Source of the DNA: Quillaja saponaria
Lineage: Eukaryota; Streptophyta; Magnoliopsida; Fabales; Quillajaceae
DNA length: 64,000 nucleotides
Assembly: GCA_029379385.1 (NCBI GenBank)
Contig: CM055618.1
Location: forward strand, 20,685,071 to 20,749,070
Direction of reading: 5' to 3'
Position 1 is the first letter of the stretch. The number at the start of each line of letters is the position of its first letter. Position numbers and translations under genes: made by a program. Below the pieces are notes generated by a model that had not been told where the DNA came from, searched no databases, and was given only the letters and a program-made list of their open reading frames with translations. Positions 49,771-63,240 of this stretch are shown here, in pieces.

Positions 49771-50809
49771 TATACGATTAAAATTTTTAATTCAAAAGAT
49801 ATTGAAAACTAAAATAGAAGAGTAAGATGGAAAAGATACAAAATTAATAAAGGCGAGTAGAAAAATATTTCACTTTTACTCGTGGAATTTTTACGTCGCT
49901 TGCCCTAATCCACAATGTTTTCAATATGTATATGATATATATTTTTATTTTCAAACTAACCGATACTATATCAAGAAATTACATATTAATCCTTGAAAGC
50001 TTGTGTTTGAGAGAGACAAATGAAATGAAAAGAGAGTTACAGAAATGTTGATGAAAAGTATTGCTATATATTTTTAACATACAAATTACGTGCTTATTTT
50101 ATATTGTTTAGTTTGGTCACTTAATATGTTATGTTGAATTTCGGTTAGTCATGTTATTTTTCGTTACCTTTATAATTAAGGTAAGTTATATAGAAGATGA
50201 TGACAAAGATTATATTATTAAAGTTTGAAAAATATGGATGAAAAGATATTTCCTCATCATAAATTAGAGTAAAAGCATAATTTATCTTGCATTTTATAGC
50301 TAAGTTGGTCTCCAGCTATGCAGTGTCTCTATCCTAGTGCAGCATGCTATATTTTAAATTGAATTGTTTCGAACATTTGGATTTTCATCATCATCAGTAA
50401 AAAGTATAGGTATTGATCTGTGTAAAATTAAAGTAGGTTTTCCACGTATCTTTCTTTAGATCGCTGCTGTAATATACACTTTGTTCTTCTCTCTCTCACT
50501 TTTTTCTTGCTGATAGGGATCACACCATGTAATTAATACCAAGCTAGGGTCCTCTTACATTTTTTTTTCTTTTTCTTTTTCTTTTTCTTTCTCTTTTCTC
50601 TTTTTTCGTCTTTTCTTGTTGTTAATACTAGCTTTTAACTGGGGAATTACGAAAGCTCCCAGAATCCCACCGACGATTACCTCCCTCCAAATTAAAGTAG
50701 CCACACCCATGCATATATACATTCACACATGTAGATATATATTTAATTTAAATAAATAAATACATGAACATGATGCATGGGTAGAGAGAATTATAGTCTG
50801 TCAAGTCAA
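49771..50809. other. AT-rich spacer and leader of the DUF4228 gene
   Basis: No gene is seen. A long pyrimidine tract of T and C (50560-50620) precedes the gene and may lie in its promoter or 5' UTR. Confidence 0.4.
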
Positions 50810-51572
50810 ATGGGAAACTGCTTGTTTGGGGGCTTGGGAGATGTTAATGGAGGGGTGATCAAGGTGATAACATCCAATGGAGGCGTCATGGAATTGTATG
50901 CTCCAATAGCTGCATCTTCAATCACCAACCAATTCCCGGGACACAGCCTATTCCGAAGCCATGATCTCTTTTGGAAACCACTCTCTCATTACGAGGAGCT
51001 ATTGCCAGGCCAAACATACTACTTGCTGAATCTCAACAACAACATTAACCCAGCTGATCATGGTCATGATCATAATCAGGACCAAGTTGTCCGACAAGGA
51101 CACATTCGATCAAAAAGTATACCTACCATTACAACGTCGCAGCTCCCAGCCCCATATAATTATAGGATGTCATTGGATTACCAAGGCCTAGGATTGCTCA
51201 GGAGGTCTTATACAGAAGCCAGCAGCAACTTTACTACTAGTAGTTATAGATCTGGTAATTACTATGGCAGCAGCAGTGGTGCTAGTACTAGCCAGTACTA
51301 CTAGTGGGATTTGGAAAGTGAAGCTGGTGATAAGCCCGGATCAGTTGCTTGACATATTGTCTCAAGAGGGTAGCACCCAGGAGTTGATAGAGAGTGTGAG
51401 GACTGTCGCCAAATGTAGTACTCCTAGTACTACTAATAATGGAATAATAGGTGCTGGTAGTGGTGCTCCCGATGCAAGTGCCGGTGCGGCCTTAATTTCT
51501 GACCAGTGGAGCCTTTCAAATAGTTGGAGTGCCTCCTTTAAGAAAGATCATGCTCTAGTTGTAGACATTTAG
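50810..51572 (+). CDS. DUF4228 (PADRE) domain protein, frame interrupted
   Basis: The chosen start, ATG 50810, gives MGNCLFGG, the N-myristoylation type start of this family; an ATG 33 bases upstream is in frame. The family core follows: VIKVITSNGGVMELYAPI, FPGHSLFRSHDLFWKPL, ELLPGQTYYLLNLN and RMSLDYQG. The frame then stops at TAG 51302, just before the expected GIWKVKLVISPDQL, which continues one frame over to the stop at 51570. The two parts together have normal family length and order. A one-base indel in the repetitive stretch 51265-51303, rich in AGTACTAG-like words, would explain it. Skipping 51203-51304 as a short intron (AG|GTCTTA to TACTAG) is also phase-compatible. Plant DUF4228 proteins are small stress-responsive proteins of unknown mechanism. 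Confidence 0.68.
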
Positions 51573-52640
51573 TTAGTTCCACTACTATATTATATAATAT
51601 TACTATGCCAAATGATTATCCCAGTTTTATGTGTTCTTTTTTTTCCTTTTGATCATTTATTTATGACATGATGCATTAGTTGTCCAGTTGGAAGCTTGGC
51701 GTGAAGAGTGAAGACCCTTAATAAATTCTGGGCAGTTTGGGATAGATGAAGACGATCGACACCCCAACTTCAGGAGCAGGGTAGCAAGCAAAACTTATTA
51801 CAAGGACTTGATAATACCTTTTTTTTTTTTTTGTCATGAGTATTTTTGTAATTTTTATGTTTAATCTTAATCTTGTTTAAAATTCGTGACTACTATTTTC
51901 ATGAATACTTTTCTGCTAACTCGAACCCTTCACATTATAAATGTCTTACAATCTCTCAACTCAATAATGCTTTACTAATTAAAATACAATTTAAAATTTT
52001 TGTAATGTAAAGTAAAAATACTTATTTACAAACTCTAAACTAATGACTTACTAATTAAAATATAATTTTAAAATTTTGTAATATAAAGAAAAAGTACATA
52101 TTACAAGCATTTTTAAATTTTATTTAATATTCCAGATGTAATAAATATAATTTTAAATTTAAATTTTTGTAAAAATAAGAATGTAAAATTAAGAAACCGA
52201 CTAAAATAATATATTGTCAACCTTCTATTAATATTTTAGGACACCGTTACATTGGAGTATAAATAATTATAATAAAATTTGATAATTATGAAATCAACCC
52301 GAAAGTCAATAAACCCTTTCAGTTCCGGCCGTTTGTACTCCAGATGCCATTTTTGTCCGTGAGAAGCAGAGATCGCAACAATTTTGACACAATAGGATGC
52401 ACAATCTCTGACGTAACCATTGCCTCTGTCTACCTTAATTTACGAACCTCACCAAGGATGGACAGAGTAGCATACAGTACAGATTAATCATCGTGTATCG
52501 TAACCTTAATCTCAAGGTAGAGTTTTTCAGGTACGTACCATTGAAACTTCAATTCGACGCGAACTAAGGCCCACGCCTACCAGTATTCGCGCATCAAATT
52601 TGCTATTCGAGTTGGTATAGGATTTGTATATCGTTTGTGG
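51573..52640. other. Intergenic, AT-rich
   Basis: No gene is seen. From 51820 to 52300 the DNA is very AT-rich, with a partly duplicated block (ACTAATTAAAATA near 51974 and 52049). From about 52320 it becomes more balanced, probably the old leader of the PHD-finger copy. Confidence 0.4.
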
Positions 52641-55204
52641 GAACAAAGCTATGGTTGGGTTGACGGCACTTGGACTGTGGATTGCGTATGTGGTGTTAAC
52701 TTCGATGATGGGGAAGAGATGGTGAATTGTGACGAGTGCGGTAGTATGGGTCCATACGCGGTGCTCTCAATACGTGAAGGGAGATGATGTATTTGCTTGT
52801 GACAAATGCAAAAGCAAGAATACCCGGAATGATACTGAGGAGACTGAGGTTGCTCAATTGTTGGTTGATCTTCCGACTAAGACCATGAGAATGGAGACCT
52901 CATTTGCATCTAACGGGCCTTTACGCCGCCCATTTAGGCTTTGGACAGATATGCCCATAGAGGAGACGGTACATGTTCAGGGAATTCCAGGTGGTGACAC
53001 TTCGCTGTTTGGGGGGCTGTCTTCAATTTTTACTCCTCAACTGTGGAAATGCACTGGGTATGTTCCCAAGAAGTTCAATTTTCAACACAGGGAATTCCCT
53101 GGTTGGGATATGAAGAATGGTAATTCCAGAATGGAACAAGAGAATGAGAGTCTTGTTGATAAAGGTGCTGGTGTTCTATTCTCTTTATCGAAAGTGGGTG
53201 TCTTGGCTACTCCTGTAGGAACTTTGGCTGGTATGAGGGACGAGGAAAATGGTTTTTACAGGAAGGCATCTTTAAAAGTGATGAAGAAGTGGAGGGGCGA
53301 CAATAAAGAAGGTCCTAGGCTTGCCTAGCATGACATGAAAGAGAGAAACTTACTCCGTCCTCTTGTGATGCATTCTGATGAGCGGAATAAAGAAGATTAT
53401 AGGACATCCAGAGATCGGAGTGGGAAGATGAGTACTAGATCTTCGGACAAAGAGGCAGATGCCAAGAGAAGTTCAAATTCTTCTAAAACTGGTTATAACA
53501 TTTACCTTTTGAATGATTTTGTGCTAACTGTATTATTGTTGTTATTGTCAGCAAAAAACAGTTACTTTTGTATTCCATCATTCTATTACATCCTATTGTT
53601 GAGGGAAAAAAGATTTAGCCATGGGTTGAATCGTACCCTACTTAATTTGTATTTTGTTGACTCCATTTTTTTTCCTCGTTTGTTTTAGTAGTAGCGTTTA
53701 CACCTGCCACTTATACAAAACAATTGGAATTTCATGAAGACAGAGGTCCGAAGGTTTTCAAAGCTAACACAGTGGAAAACAATGTGGAGGAGCCCAACAT
53801 CAATATACCACCATCAGCTGACGGCTCTTCAGAAGCATTATGCCCTGACGTGTCCAGACAAGGTATATCAGTTGGAGCTGTACTAAAAGAAGTTGAGACT
53901 GGCAACAAAGTTCCTACAGTAGTTGATATTTCCCCTAGAACTGATGATGATGTTATGTCAATCTTAGAACACAACGATGATGGAAATGCTTCTGTAAAAG
54001 AAGAGGTATGATCCACTGTCACTTGCATCTTCCATAAAGTTTAATATATGACTCTATTGAATTCGTGACCATATGTGGGTATTTCCCAACCTCTGTTTGT
54101 TATATGTCAAGGGAAGGCAGTTGGTTCTTATATTATTAACTTGTATGCTATTCACTTGTTTCATAACTGATGATCTCTTGCTGACAGCAAGCTGTAACAC
54201 AAATTTTTATAGCATAAAAATGTAACTAATGGCTATGGAAATTAAGTAGATGAGAGAGATCAGTAAGGTATGTGCTCATGCGTAGGGTTTTAGGTGATTT
54301 ACCTGAAAAGGAGGGAAGGAGATGTTTTGATTCTTTTGAAACATGAGCATACTATAATAGTTTGAGAAACTCCTGTAGGACTTCAGAATATGCCATTATC
54401 TCATATCTTTGGAATTTCCATTACTGGACTAAAATTGTGAAGCAGAAATAAGGCAATTGAGCTTGGAAGATGATTGACAAGACAGAATCTACCACTCTTC
54501 TGAATGCTACCTTAACTATAAGGATGAACTTTAAAGATCATAGGCCTTGGTTGATCAGGAAAAACCATAAAGTATGCTGAGAACTTTCTCCATTTGATTC
54601 AGTCATCATATGAAAAGCTTTTAATGGTTTTAAGTTAGAACTCTACACTGTTATGCATAAATTTGAGTTTGCAAAGTATATATTCTTGGCTGAATGATGT
54701 CAGAATTTCGGAGTGAGAATTTCAGTATCTTATGGTCTATGGTTATTAAATAAAAGGATTTAGGGCTATTAGTATGATTAGGCTTTGATTTGGATAAAGT
54801 TCTAGGGTAAACACAGATAAAGAAATTGATGGCTGCAGTTTCTGAATAGCAGGGAATTCAGGTTTTAGATGACCTGAGATAGGGTTCTATGAGAGTTAAA
54901 GATGGGAAACTTTTTAGGAGGACCCTTAGAGGGTAATAGGATGGGAATTTATTTGGGGTGCAATTGAAGAGAGAAGAGAAAATTTAGGTGGCTTTCTGGG
55001 TCTGTAAGCAGTACCTTCTCATATTATCGTAATTCAGTCTTAATTCTCTCTATAAACCTAGAAGTACTGGTATGGGAATGTGTTCCTGGTAACATATGTA
55101 CTGGTCCGGCTATTGCAATTCTTGACAGCAACTAGCTGATCAACAAGTGAAGTTGGATCCAAAACCTAAAAGAACTGGAGCTGCCCAAGTCATAAGAAGG
55201 GTAT

Positions 55205-58200
55205 CTAAATAAGACTCAACTCAACTAAGCCTTAAATCCCAAACTAGTTGGAGTCTGCTATATGAATCATTTTCCTCCATTCGCATCGATTCGAGACAAT
55301 ATTTTTAGTAATCCCTAGAGCATCCATATCTTTCTCGATAACTATTCCTCTTGTAAGTTTCGGTCTCCTCTTACCACGTCTAACACCTGTACGAAGTCAC
55401 ATTTTTTAACTACTGCGTCTATTGGCCAACATTAGATATGTCCAAACCAACATAAGCGATTCTCCCTTATTTTATTCTCAATAGGTGCTACTTTCACCTT
55501 CTTACGTATCTCTTTCATTCCTTTATTCTATCCTTTCTTGTATGTCTAGCCATTCATCTCAATATTCTCATTTTGGCTACTCCTATCTTATGCGAGTGTT
55601 GTTTCTTTACTGCCCAACATTCGATACCATACAACATAGCTCGTCTTACTGCTGTCCATGTAAAATTTTCCTTTCAATCTATTTGGGATTTTAGGATCAC
55701 ATAAAACTCTCGAAGCACTTCGTCACTTCACCCACCCTGCCTTGATCCTATAGTTTACATCATGCTCAATTACGTCATCTTTAGATTCTAACACGTTCCT
55801 CCACATTTCTAATTTGGAATTTAAACTTTTTTTAGTTTCGTCTACCAACACGATATTATCGGCAAACAGCATGTATCATGAAGTGTTATCTTGAATATTA
55901 TAGGTAAGCTCATTTATGACTAAAGCAAATAGGTAAGGGCTTAAGGATGAACCTTGGTGAATACTTATCGTGATCGGGAACTCTCTAGTCATACTATCTA
56001 CGGTCCATACTCTAGTCATTACTCCCTCATACATACCTTTAATAACTTTTATATATTTAGTCGCGATCTTATTCTTCTCGAGTACCCACCACAAGACTTA
56101 TCTTGACACTCTATCATACATTTTTTCTACATCAATAAAGGCCAAGTGAAGATCATTTTTTTTAATCTATTTTTCTCTATTAATCTCCTAATTAAGAAAA
56201 TAGTCTCTATTGTAGATCTTCCCGGCATAAACCCAAATTGATTCTCAAAAACTAGAATATCATTCCTAAGCCTATGCTCAATCACTCTCTCCCACAACTT
56301 CATTGTTTGGCTTATAAGTTTTATTTTTTGATAATTCGTACAACTTTAAATATCTCATTTATTCTTATAAATAAGGATTAACGTACTCTTTCTCCACTCA
56401 TCGGACATTTTCTTGATTACTAAAATCTTGTTAAAAAAACTTGTAAGCCAAGTTACTTCAATATCTCCTAGGCATCTCCAAACTTTTATTGGTATATCAT
56501 CTGGGCCCATTGCCTTACCATTCTTCATCTTATGAATAGCTTCTTTAACCTCCTGTACTCTAATCCAACGAACAAATCTGCGGTTCGTATTATCAAATGC
56601 CTCATCAAGGTCCCCAATATCACTCATTGACTCTCTATTAAATAAAGTATTGAAATAAGTTCGCCATCTCTCATTAATCTCGTCTTCCTTAACTAAAACC
56701 CTATCAGCCTCATCCTTAATGCACTTAATACAATTTAAGTCTTTAGTTCTTCTTTCCCTTTGCTTGGCAATCCTATAAATATCTTTCTCTCCATCTTTTG
56801 TCTCTAACTTTTGGTAAAGTCCTTCACAAGCCTTGCTTCTAGCTTCCCTAACCGCTTTCTTAGCATCTTTTCTAGCTTTTCTAAAACATTTATAGTTATC
56901 TTCATTTCTACACTTGTGTAATTTTTTATAACTTTCTTTTTCACCACCATGTCTTCTTAGTTGGAGGTCCACGTCCTAAAATTTCTCCTAACATCTCTCT
57001 AGCCGTATTCTTGATACGACTCGCCATCTCATCCCAAATCACATTAGGCTCACCCTCCACCCTCCATGGATTACCCTGTAACATTTTTTCTTTAAAAAAA
57101 ACCATCTTCCTTCCATTCAAATTCCACCATCTAGTCCTACTACACTTATTACTTCTATACTTTTGCTTCCAACGCTTAACACCAATATCCACAACCATAA
57201 GTTTGTGCTGAGACACTAAACACTTGCCAGGTATAACTTTACAATCCTTACAAACCGCTTTATTAACCCTCCTAGTCAGAAGAAAATCTATTTGGCTCTT
57301 ATTCGGCCCTCTACTATAGGTGACTAAGTGCGACTCTCGTTTCTTAAAGAATGTGTTAGCTAAAATCAAATTATACGCAGCCGCAAAATCTAAAATAGAC
57401 TCTCCACTCTCATTCCTATCTCCATAACCATAATCTCCATGTACTCTCTCAAAATTCTCGTTAGTACTTCCTACATGACCGTTCAAATCTGCACCAATAA
57501 ACAATTTCTCTCCTAAAGGTACTCCTTGGACTATCTCTTTTAAATTATCCCCAAAAACCTTCTTTGTAGATTCTTCCAGTCTTATTTGTGGAGCATAGGC
57601 ACTAATGATATCGAAGGCCTCCTTGTCTATCATCAATTTCACTAAAATTATTCTATCACCTTTCCTCTTAACTTTAACAACCTCATCCTTTAAATTTCTA
57701 TTTATAATATTCGCCACTCCATTTCTATTTCTAGTTACCGGTATACCACATCTTGAATCCTGTTCTCTCTATCTCTCTAGCCCTTTCTCTTACCCACTTA
57801 GTTTCTTGCAAGCAAGCAATATTAATTCTCATTCTTCTTATAATATCTATCAGCTCTCTTAATTTACCAGTAAGAGTCCCTATTCCAAGTAGCTATGCGA
57901 ATCTTATCCTGGACTAGCTTCTTTACCCACACTCGATGCGAGAACACTTGCTCATTTTGCACTACACTCGGGCGCTAAAGTAGCACACCTACTAAGGATG
58001 TGATGACCCAATCCTTACTCATTTTTCACTATACCTGGGATCTGATGCAGTGCATCGCTAGGAGGGTTACACCGTAATGAATATTCGGTAGGATTCATCA
58101 TTATAGGATTTGACTAGTTTTACGCTAGCCGTCAACCTATTACAACTCTCCTCCTTTATCCAGGCTTAGGACCGGTAGAGTAATCTCTGGCGAAAGTTTA

Positions 58201-58220
58201 GGGTACCTGAGTAAGACTGA
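55205..58220 (-). mobile_element. RTE-type LINE (non-LTR retrotransposon), nearly full length
   Basis: On the minus strand an endonuclease ORF (57717-56941) carries the apurinic-endonuclease-like signatures IISAYAPQ, FIGADLNGHVG and SQIDFLLTRR. A reverse-transcriptase part follows (56972-56355: EVKEAIHKMKNGKAMGPDDIP, WRKSTLILIYKNKG; then 56094-55876: GVMTRVWTV, QGSSLSPYLFALV). The catalytic motif further on reads FADN rather than FADD (near 55853), and stops interrupt the 3' half. The wording matches plant elements often mislabelled craniofacial development protein 2-like, which belong to RTE. The 3' tail near 55205-55260 reads GGGATTTAAGGCTTAGTTGA in its own sense, typical of these LINEs. 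It lies in an intron of the PHD-finger copy, opposite to it, and looks inactive. Confidence 0.88.
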
Positions 58221-61200
58221 AAAAATAATAATATTATGGGGTACTTGTACCATATATATCTTGCCCTACTTAGGCCATGCAAGATGTGTATATGGCATCT
58301 CCCCAAGCATACTGGTGTTTCATAGCTCAAAATACAAAGAAATATATGTAGGCAAAGATGAAATACTATTCCTGGTTGGATTTTGCTCTCTAAAATTATT
58401 AACTTCAGGAGTACCCTAATTTACATAAATTAAAGGCCACAATAAAATCTTAATCTTCTACTAGTCCAGAAATGAAAGCTACCATGATTGTTCAGCGAAA
58501 CTAAATGTACCGAATGCACTTAGAGTTCTGGAACTAATTGATTGTTGGACTAGTAGTGTAATAACTGCCAAGGAAACATCCTTTAGACCTACAGGAATTT
58601 TATACACACTTGGGCTTCCAAAGAGGTTGATTGAACCATCTTTAACCAGCCAATGACATTGCTGAAAGTGTTATCATGGGAACCTTCACTTTAGTCAACT
58701 TGCTAATATATAGTGATTATTATAACTTAAAGGTCATGCATCATGCATAATTACGCTCTTGTCTTTTGTTGTGAGCTTTGAGATTTTATATCCTATTGTC
58801 TTTTAATGATAAGTCATGTTCCTAAAACAAGGGAGAGGGCCAGGCAGTTGATATTGCAAATGATAGCATAGCTGTTAGAAGTGCAGTCCATCCGTCCAGC
58901 AAAGATACTATTGTACGAGAACTTAAGGATAATCAGGTTCAAGAATTTGATAGTGACATGTCTCCAAGCTGTGTTCAGCCTAACTATAAGGTGAAGAGAG
59001 AGGAAGAGGATGTTAATTCCAGGAAGATCTTGATTTTTGAATATTCTTCCGATGTAAAAGATAAAGGGATTTATCCTGTGACAATAAGGCACAAGAGATT
59101 GGCAGACTACCAGAAACAGTCAGTGATTGTACAGATAAAGCTGATGAACTATCTTGCCAAATGAAACCGGAATTAGAGGGTTCAGAATGTTCCTTGGTGG
59201 AACAAAATTGTTTTTCAGAAATTAAAGATTGTTTGGGGTCTGCTGAAGAGCAATCAAATTCAGGTGGGACTATTTCAATCTCTCAAGGACTAGTATGTCA
59301 GCATAAACTGCTGTCAGCTGGTGGAAAGTTGTTTCGAAGTTCATCTACCATGGTCTCCAAGTTAACCTCTAATGAATTTAAACTTGAAGATACTGAAAAT
59401 GTTAACTCTATACAAATCGTTGCTGGTTGCAATGGTCACATCAAGAAAGTTGGTTGTCTAACTGATGTAGTAAGGGATGAAGAAATGCACGAAGTGCCAA
59501 GGAAGACAGTGAAAGAGCGTCCAAAATCCTCAGCTACTTCTAGTTTTAAAGCATTGCATTCAAGCAGGAGTTTACAAGATCCTGTTTCAAAGCAAATCAA
59601 TTCAGATTCAAAAGATCTTGTGGTTTACTCATCCGCAAAAGCATCTTTAGCACAGAATGCTGCACTTAATTCGGCGCCTGCTACTGGATTGTTGCACCAT
59701 CCAAAGGCTTTACAAGCACAGAGTAAGAGTTCAGCTTCTCGTTTACCACAGAGAGTTGAAAGACCTAACCAGACAAATATAAATCCTTCCACCAGGTTGT
59801 ACCAGAATAATGCATTATCTGTGTATCCATCTTCAATATCAAACTCTGCGACTCTAAGTGATGAAGAGGTTGATATGCATTTTCCATCCTTTGGATTAAG
59901 TTAGTCCCAACTGGTTTACTTTGCATGATCTTATTACTTCTGTTTACTCTGTCTCTCTTTCTTTTGCAGCTTGCTTTATTATTGCATCAAGAACTGAATA
60001 GTTCTCCTAGAGTACCTCGTGTACCACGTGCGAGGTATGCTGGTACCCTACCTCAATGGGCTTCTTCCAGTTCTACAAGCATGCTAATAAAGCGAACTTC
60101 TGGTTCCGGTGGAAAGGATCACAGTTTGGTAAAATTTCATGCTGTCATGAATCATGATAAATTCACAATGATGATATTATAAATGATTTACCAGTTCCTT
60201 GTAGATTACAGCCTTCAAGTAGCAAAGGTTGTTTAACTTGGTTCTAAATGGTGATTAATTATGTTACTAAATTTTGTAGGTTTCTAGAAGAAAGTACAGG
60301 GACACATCTAGAGATGGGTTCTGCAGCTCTCATGAGCTTGAAGATGACTCTAAAAACATGGAGAGGGTTTCATCATTTCCTGATCAGAGGAAACAAGATA
60401 CAATATACACTGAAGATGCATCTGTTAAGGAGGAAAGGGCATGAATCTTCAAAAGCAGTACAACCCATCATGAAGAATGTCCCTTCTGCCTCCGCTGCTA
60501 CTGCAAATTGTGGTCCATCCTCCCCTCCCCAGGATCAAATTTGTTGTCTGTCCACAACTCACTGAGCAATATATCTGATGATGATACAAGCACAGTAGGA
60601 CGACCAGTTCACCGCACTTTACTTGGTAGCTGTCTCTCCTAAAATATATTTTATGGGTACTTTATTTGTATGTTCTGCCAACCAAAAAAGTGCCATTTGT
60701 GGTTGTTTCAATAACGAATTCAGAAAATACAAGGGAATTTTTTGAAAAATCACTGCTAACATTTGACTGTTGGATATTGGTTCACTTTTTCATATTTTTA
60801 CAACACCAGAAAGAGCACAGTTTTTACTTGTTATTGGCAAGTCTTACTTCTAGTATGTTATCAGTGATCAGACATCCAAAAAGTGAATCATTTCTTAACG
60901 AACAAATGGTGCTTGTATCAGGCACTTATTTTTTAGTCCCTTGTACTCTTAATCCATATGCAGGCCTGATTAATCAGATTATGATCAAAGGCAGACGCAT
61001 GACATATGAGAAACTCTGTCATACTGTCCTGCCGGTATGGTTGCTTTATGAGACATAGTTATTCCTATGTTTTCTACATTTGTTTGTTTATCACTGTAGA
61101 CGGAGAAAAACCCATTTTAAAATTTGTCTTTTTTATGATGCCTTGCAGCACTGGCATAACTTGAGGAAGCATAATGAAGAGCGTTATGCATACTCAAGTC

Positions 61201-62053
61201 CTTCACAGGCAGTTCTGGATGGTCTGAGGAACCATCAAGAATGGGCATGGTTGGTTGATCGTGGTACTAAGGTATGTGTGCAGTCATTAATCTTTTATTG
61301 TGGCTGCAACTATTTTTTGGGGCCATGTACCATTAATATCAATTCTCTTCAAGTGACTTTTCATGTAATGTGGGGTATTGAGTGTATATAAGTTGATGGA
61401 TCTTCTAAGGAAAATCAAATGGTTGAAAGAGACCATGAAGGTTTTTTTCTTCTTCATATATTAGTATAAATATCAAATTAAACCGCAAGCACATTAAAAG
61501 AAAAAGAAAAAGAATAATAATGAGGCGATAGATTGCCATTAAGATATTGGCACCAAGCAGAATGTTAATGCCACTCCAAATCCTCAATTCCTCCTTTGTT
61601 CTCCTCGTCACTGAACTCTATTGGCCAACATTGAACCTAAACCGTGTCACTTAATCCTCCTTCCTTATATGATTAGGTGGTTAATTTCGATCTTTGTTTG
61701 TTTGCCCTTAATGGCTCTCTGCAACGGAGATTAACCTTAATAATTGTCTTGGTAAGGAATAGGAATGAGTGCTTACTGGGTGCTCAGTTTATACCCATGT
61801 TGTTTAGCAACTGATGGGTCATGACACATTTTTTACTATTTAGTTAAAATAGGTTAACCATCCTCTCTTGCTAGAAAGATTTACAAAATAAATATAATAT
61901 TATATATATTTTAAGTGCTTAGAATAATATTTATTTATTCCCTCTTTTTTTTTTTTTTTTTTGGGCCTGGGGTGTCGAGGAGATTTACAAAATGCAAACG
62001 GAAGTGATGTTCAATGTTACCTCATGTCCCAGAAGTTGGAATGATTGGGGAAA

Positions 62054-62164
<111 letters not shown>

Positions 62165-63240
62165 TGTAAAACATTTATACATATGTATGAAGTTTAGGTT
62201 TGACTTTTGGAGAAGTTAGATTACTTAGATTGGTATAGAATTTTCTCCATCGTAATGTTCTTTAAGTTTCTCTTTGCCTTTTGAAATGGTATAAGAAAAA
62301 AAAAAAAAAAAGAATAAATTTTTTGAATTGCCAAAATTGGTGTATTGGTCTGGAATTTTACCATGCTTTTTAATTGGGTATTAGTGTATCTGGTCGTGAT
62401 GAAGGTGAACTATCAATGTTAATGAGTTTCCTGTGTAATTTACTGAGGTAATGAAGTTCTGATATTGAAAGTCTTTTATCGCTTTTGCTATTGGACTGAT
62501 AGTATGATATGATTCACATCCCTTGTAGGCTATGTGATCTTAGATTAGAAGTGAGGTCAGAGATTACGGCGTAAAAGTTGACTAGCCATAGCTTTAGACT
62601 TTAGTTATAGTAATGGTTCTTTTCCAGTACTAGAAAATGATTCGAAAACATATCTGTGGGAAAACTACAAAAGTGCCAGACACTGAGAAAAAGCTTTTAT
62701 TCCAAGCTTGGTAATTAAAATTTACAGGAACTGTTTGGTACTTCTGGTTTCTGTGCATTCTATGATCTATCTTTCCTTTACGCCTACTGATTTTGGTACA
62801 TTCCTAATCTGTAGCATTCTTATTCCATTGTATTTGTTCAAACTGTATTTCGTAATTTTAAATCTGAATTCTGGTTCAATCTTCCAGACAAATTCAAATA
62901 GGAAAAGGCGAAAGGTTGATGCTGAAGAATCTGATGACAATGAAAATGGCAAGGACAGAACAGTGAAAGCTGTAGAAGGTAAGAGCCTAGAGTTGCATAA
63001 AGAAGAGTTTCCCAAAGGCAAGAGGAAAGCAAGAAAACGTAGGCAACTGGCTCTTCAGGGGAGAGCAGTAAAGGATGTGAGGAAGAGACAAAGGGCTGAT
63101 ATGTTAACTGATGGGGATAGTGGTCCTTTCTCTAATTCTAGCGAGGAGAGCTTTGTTTAGTGAGGATGAAATTCAGGGTGGTGGAACATGTACATTAGGA
63201 AGTGAGACCTCAGCTAGTTCAGATGAGGCAAGGACCACGT

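Noticed and set aside
55485..57862. Plus-strand ORFs over the LINE
   Set aside because: They are antisense shadows of the endonuclease and reverse-transcriptase frames.
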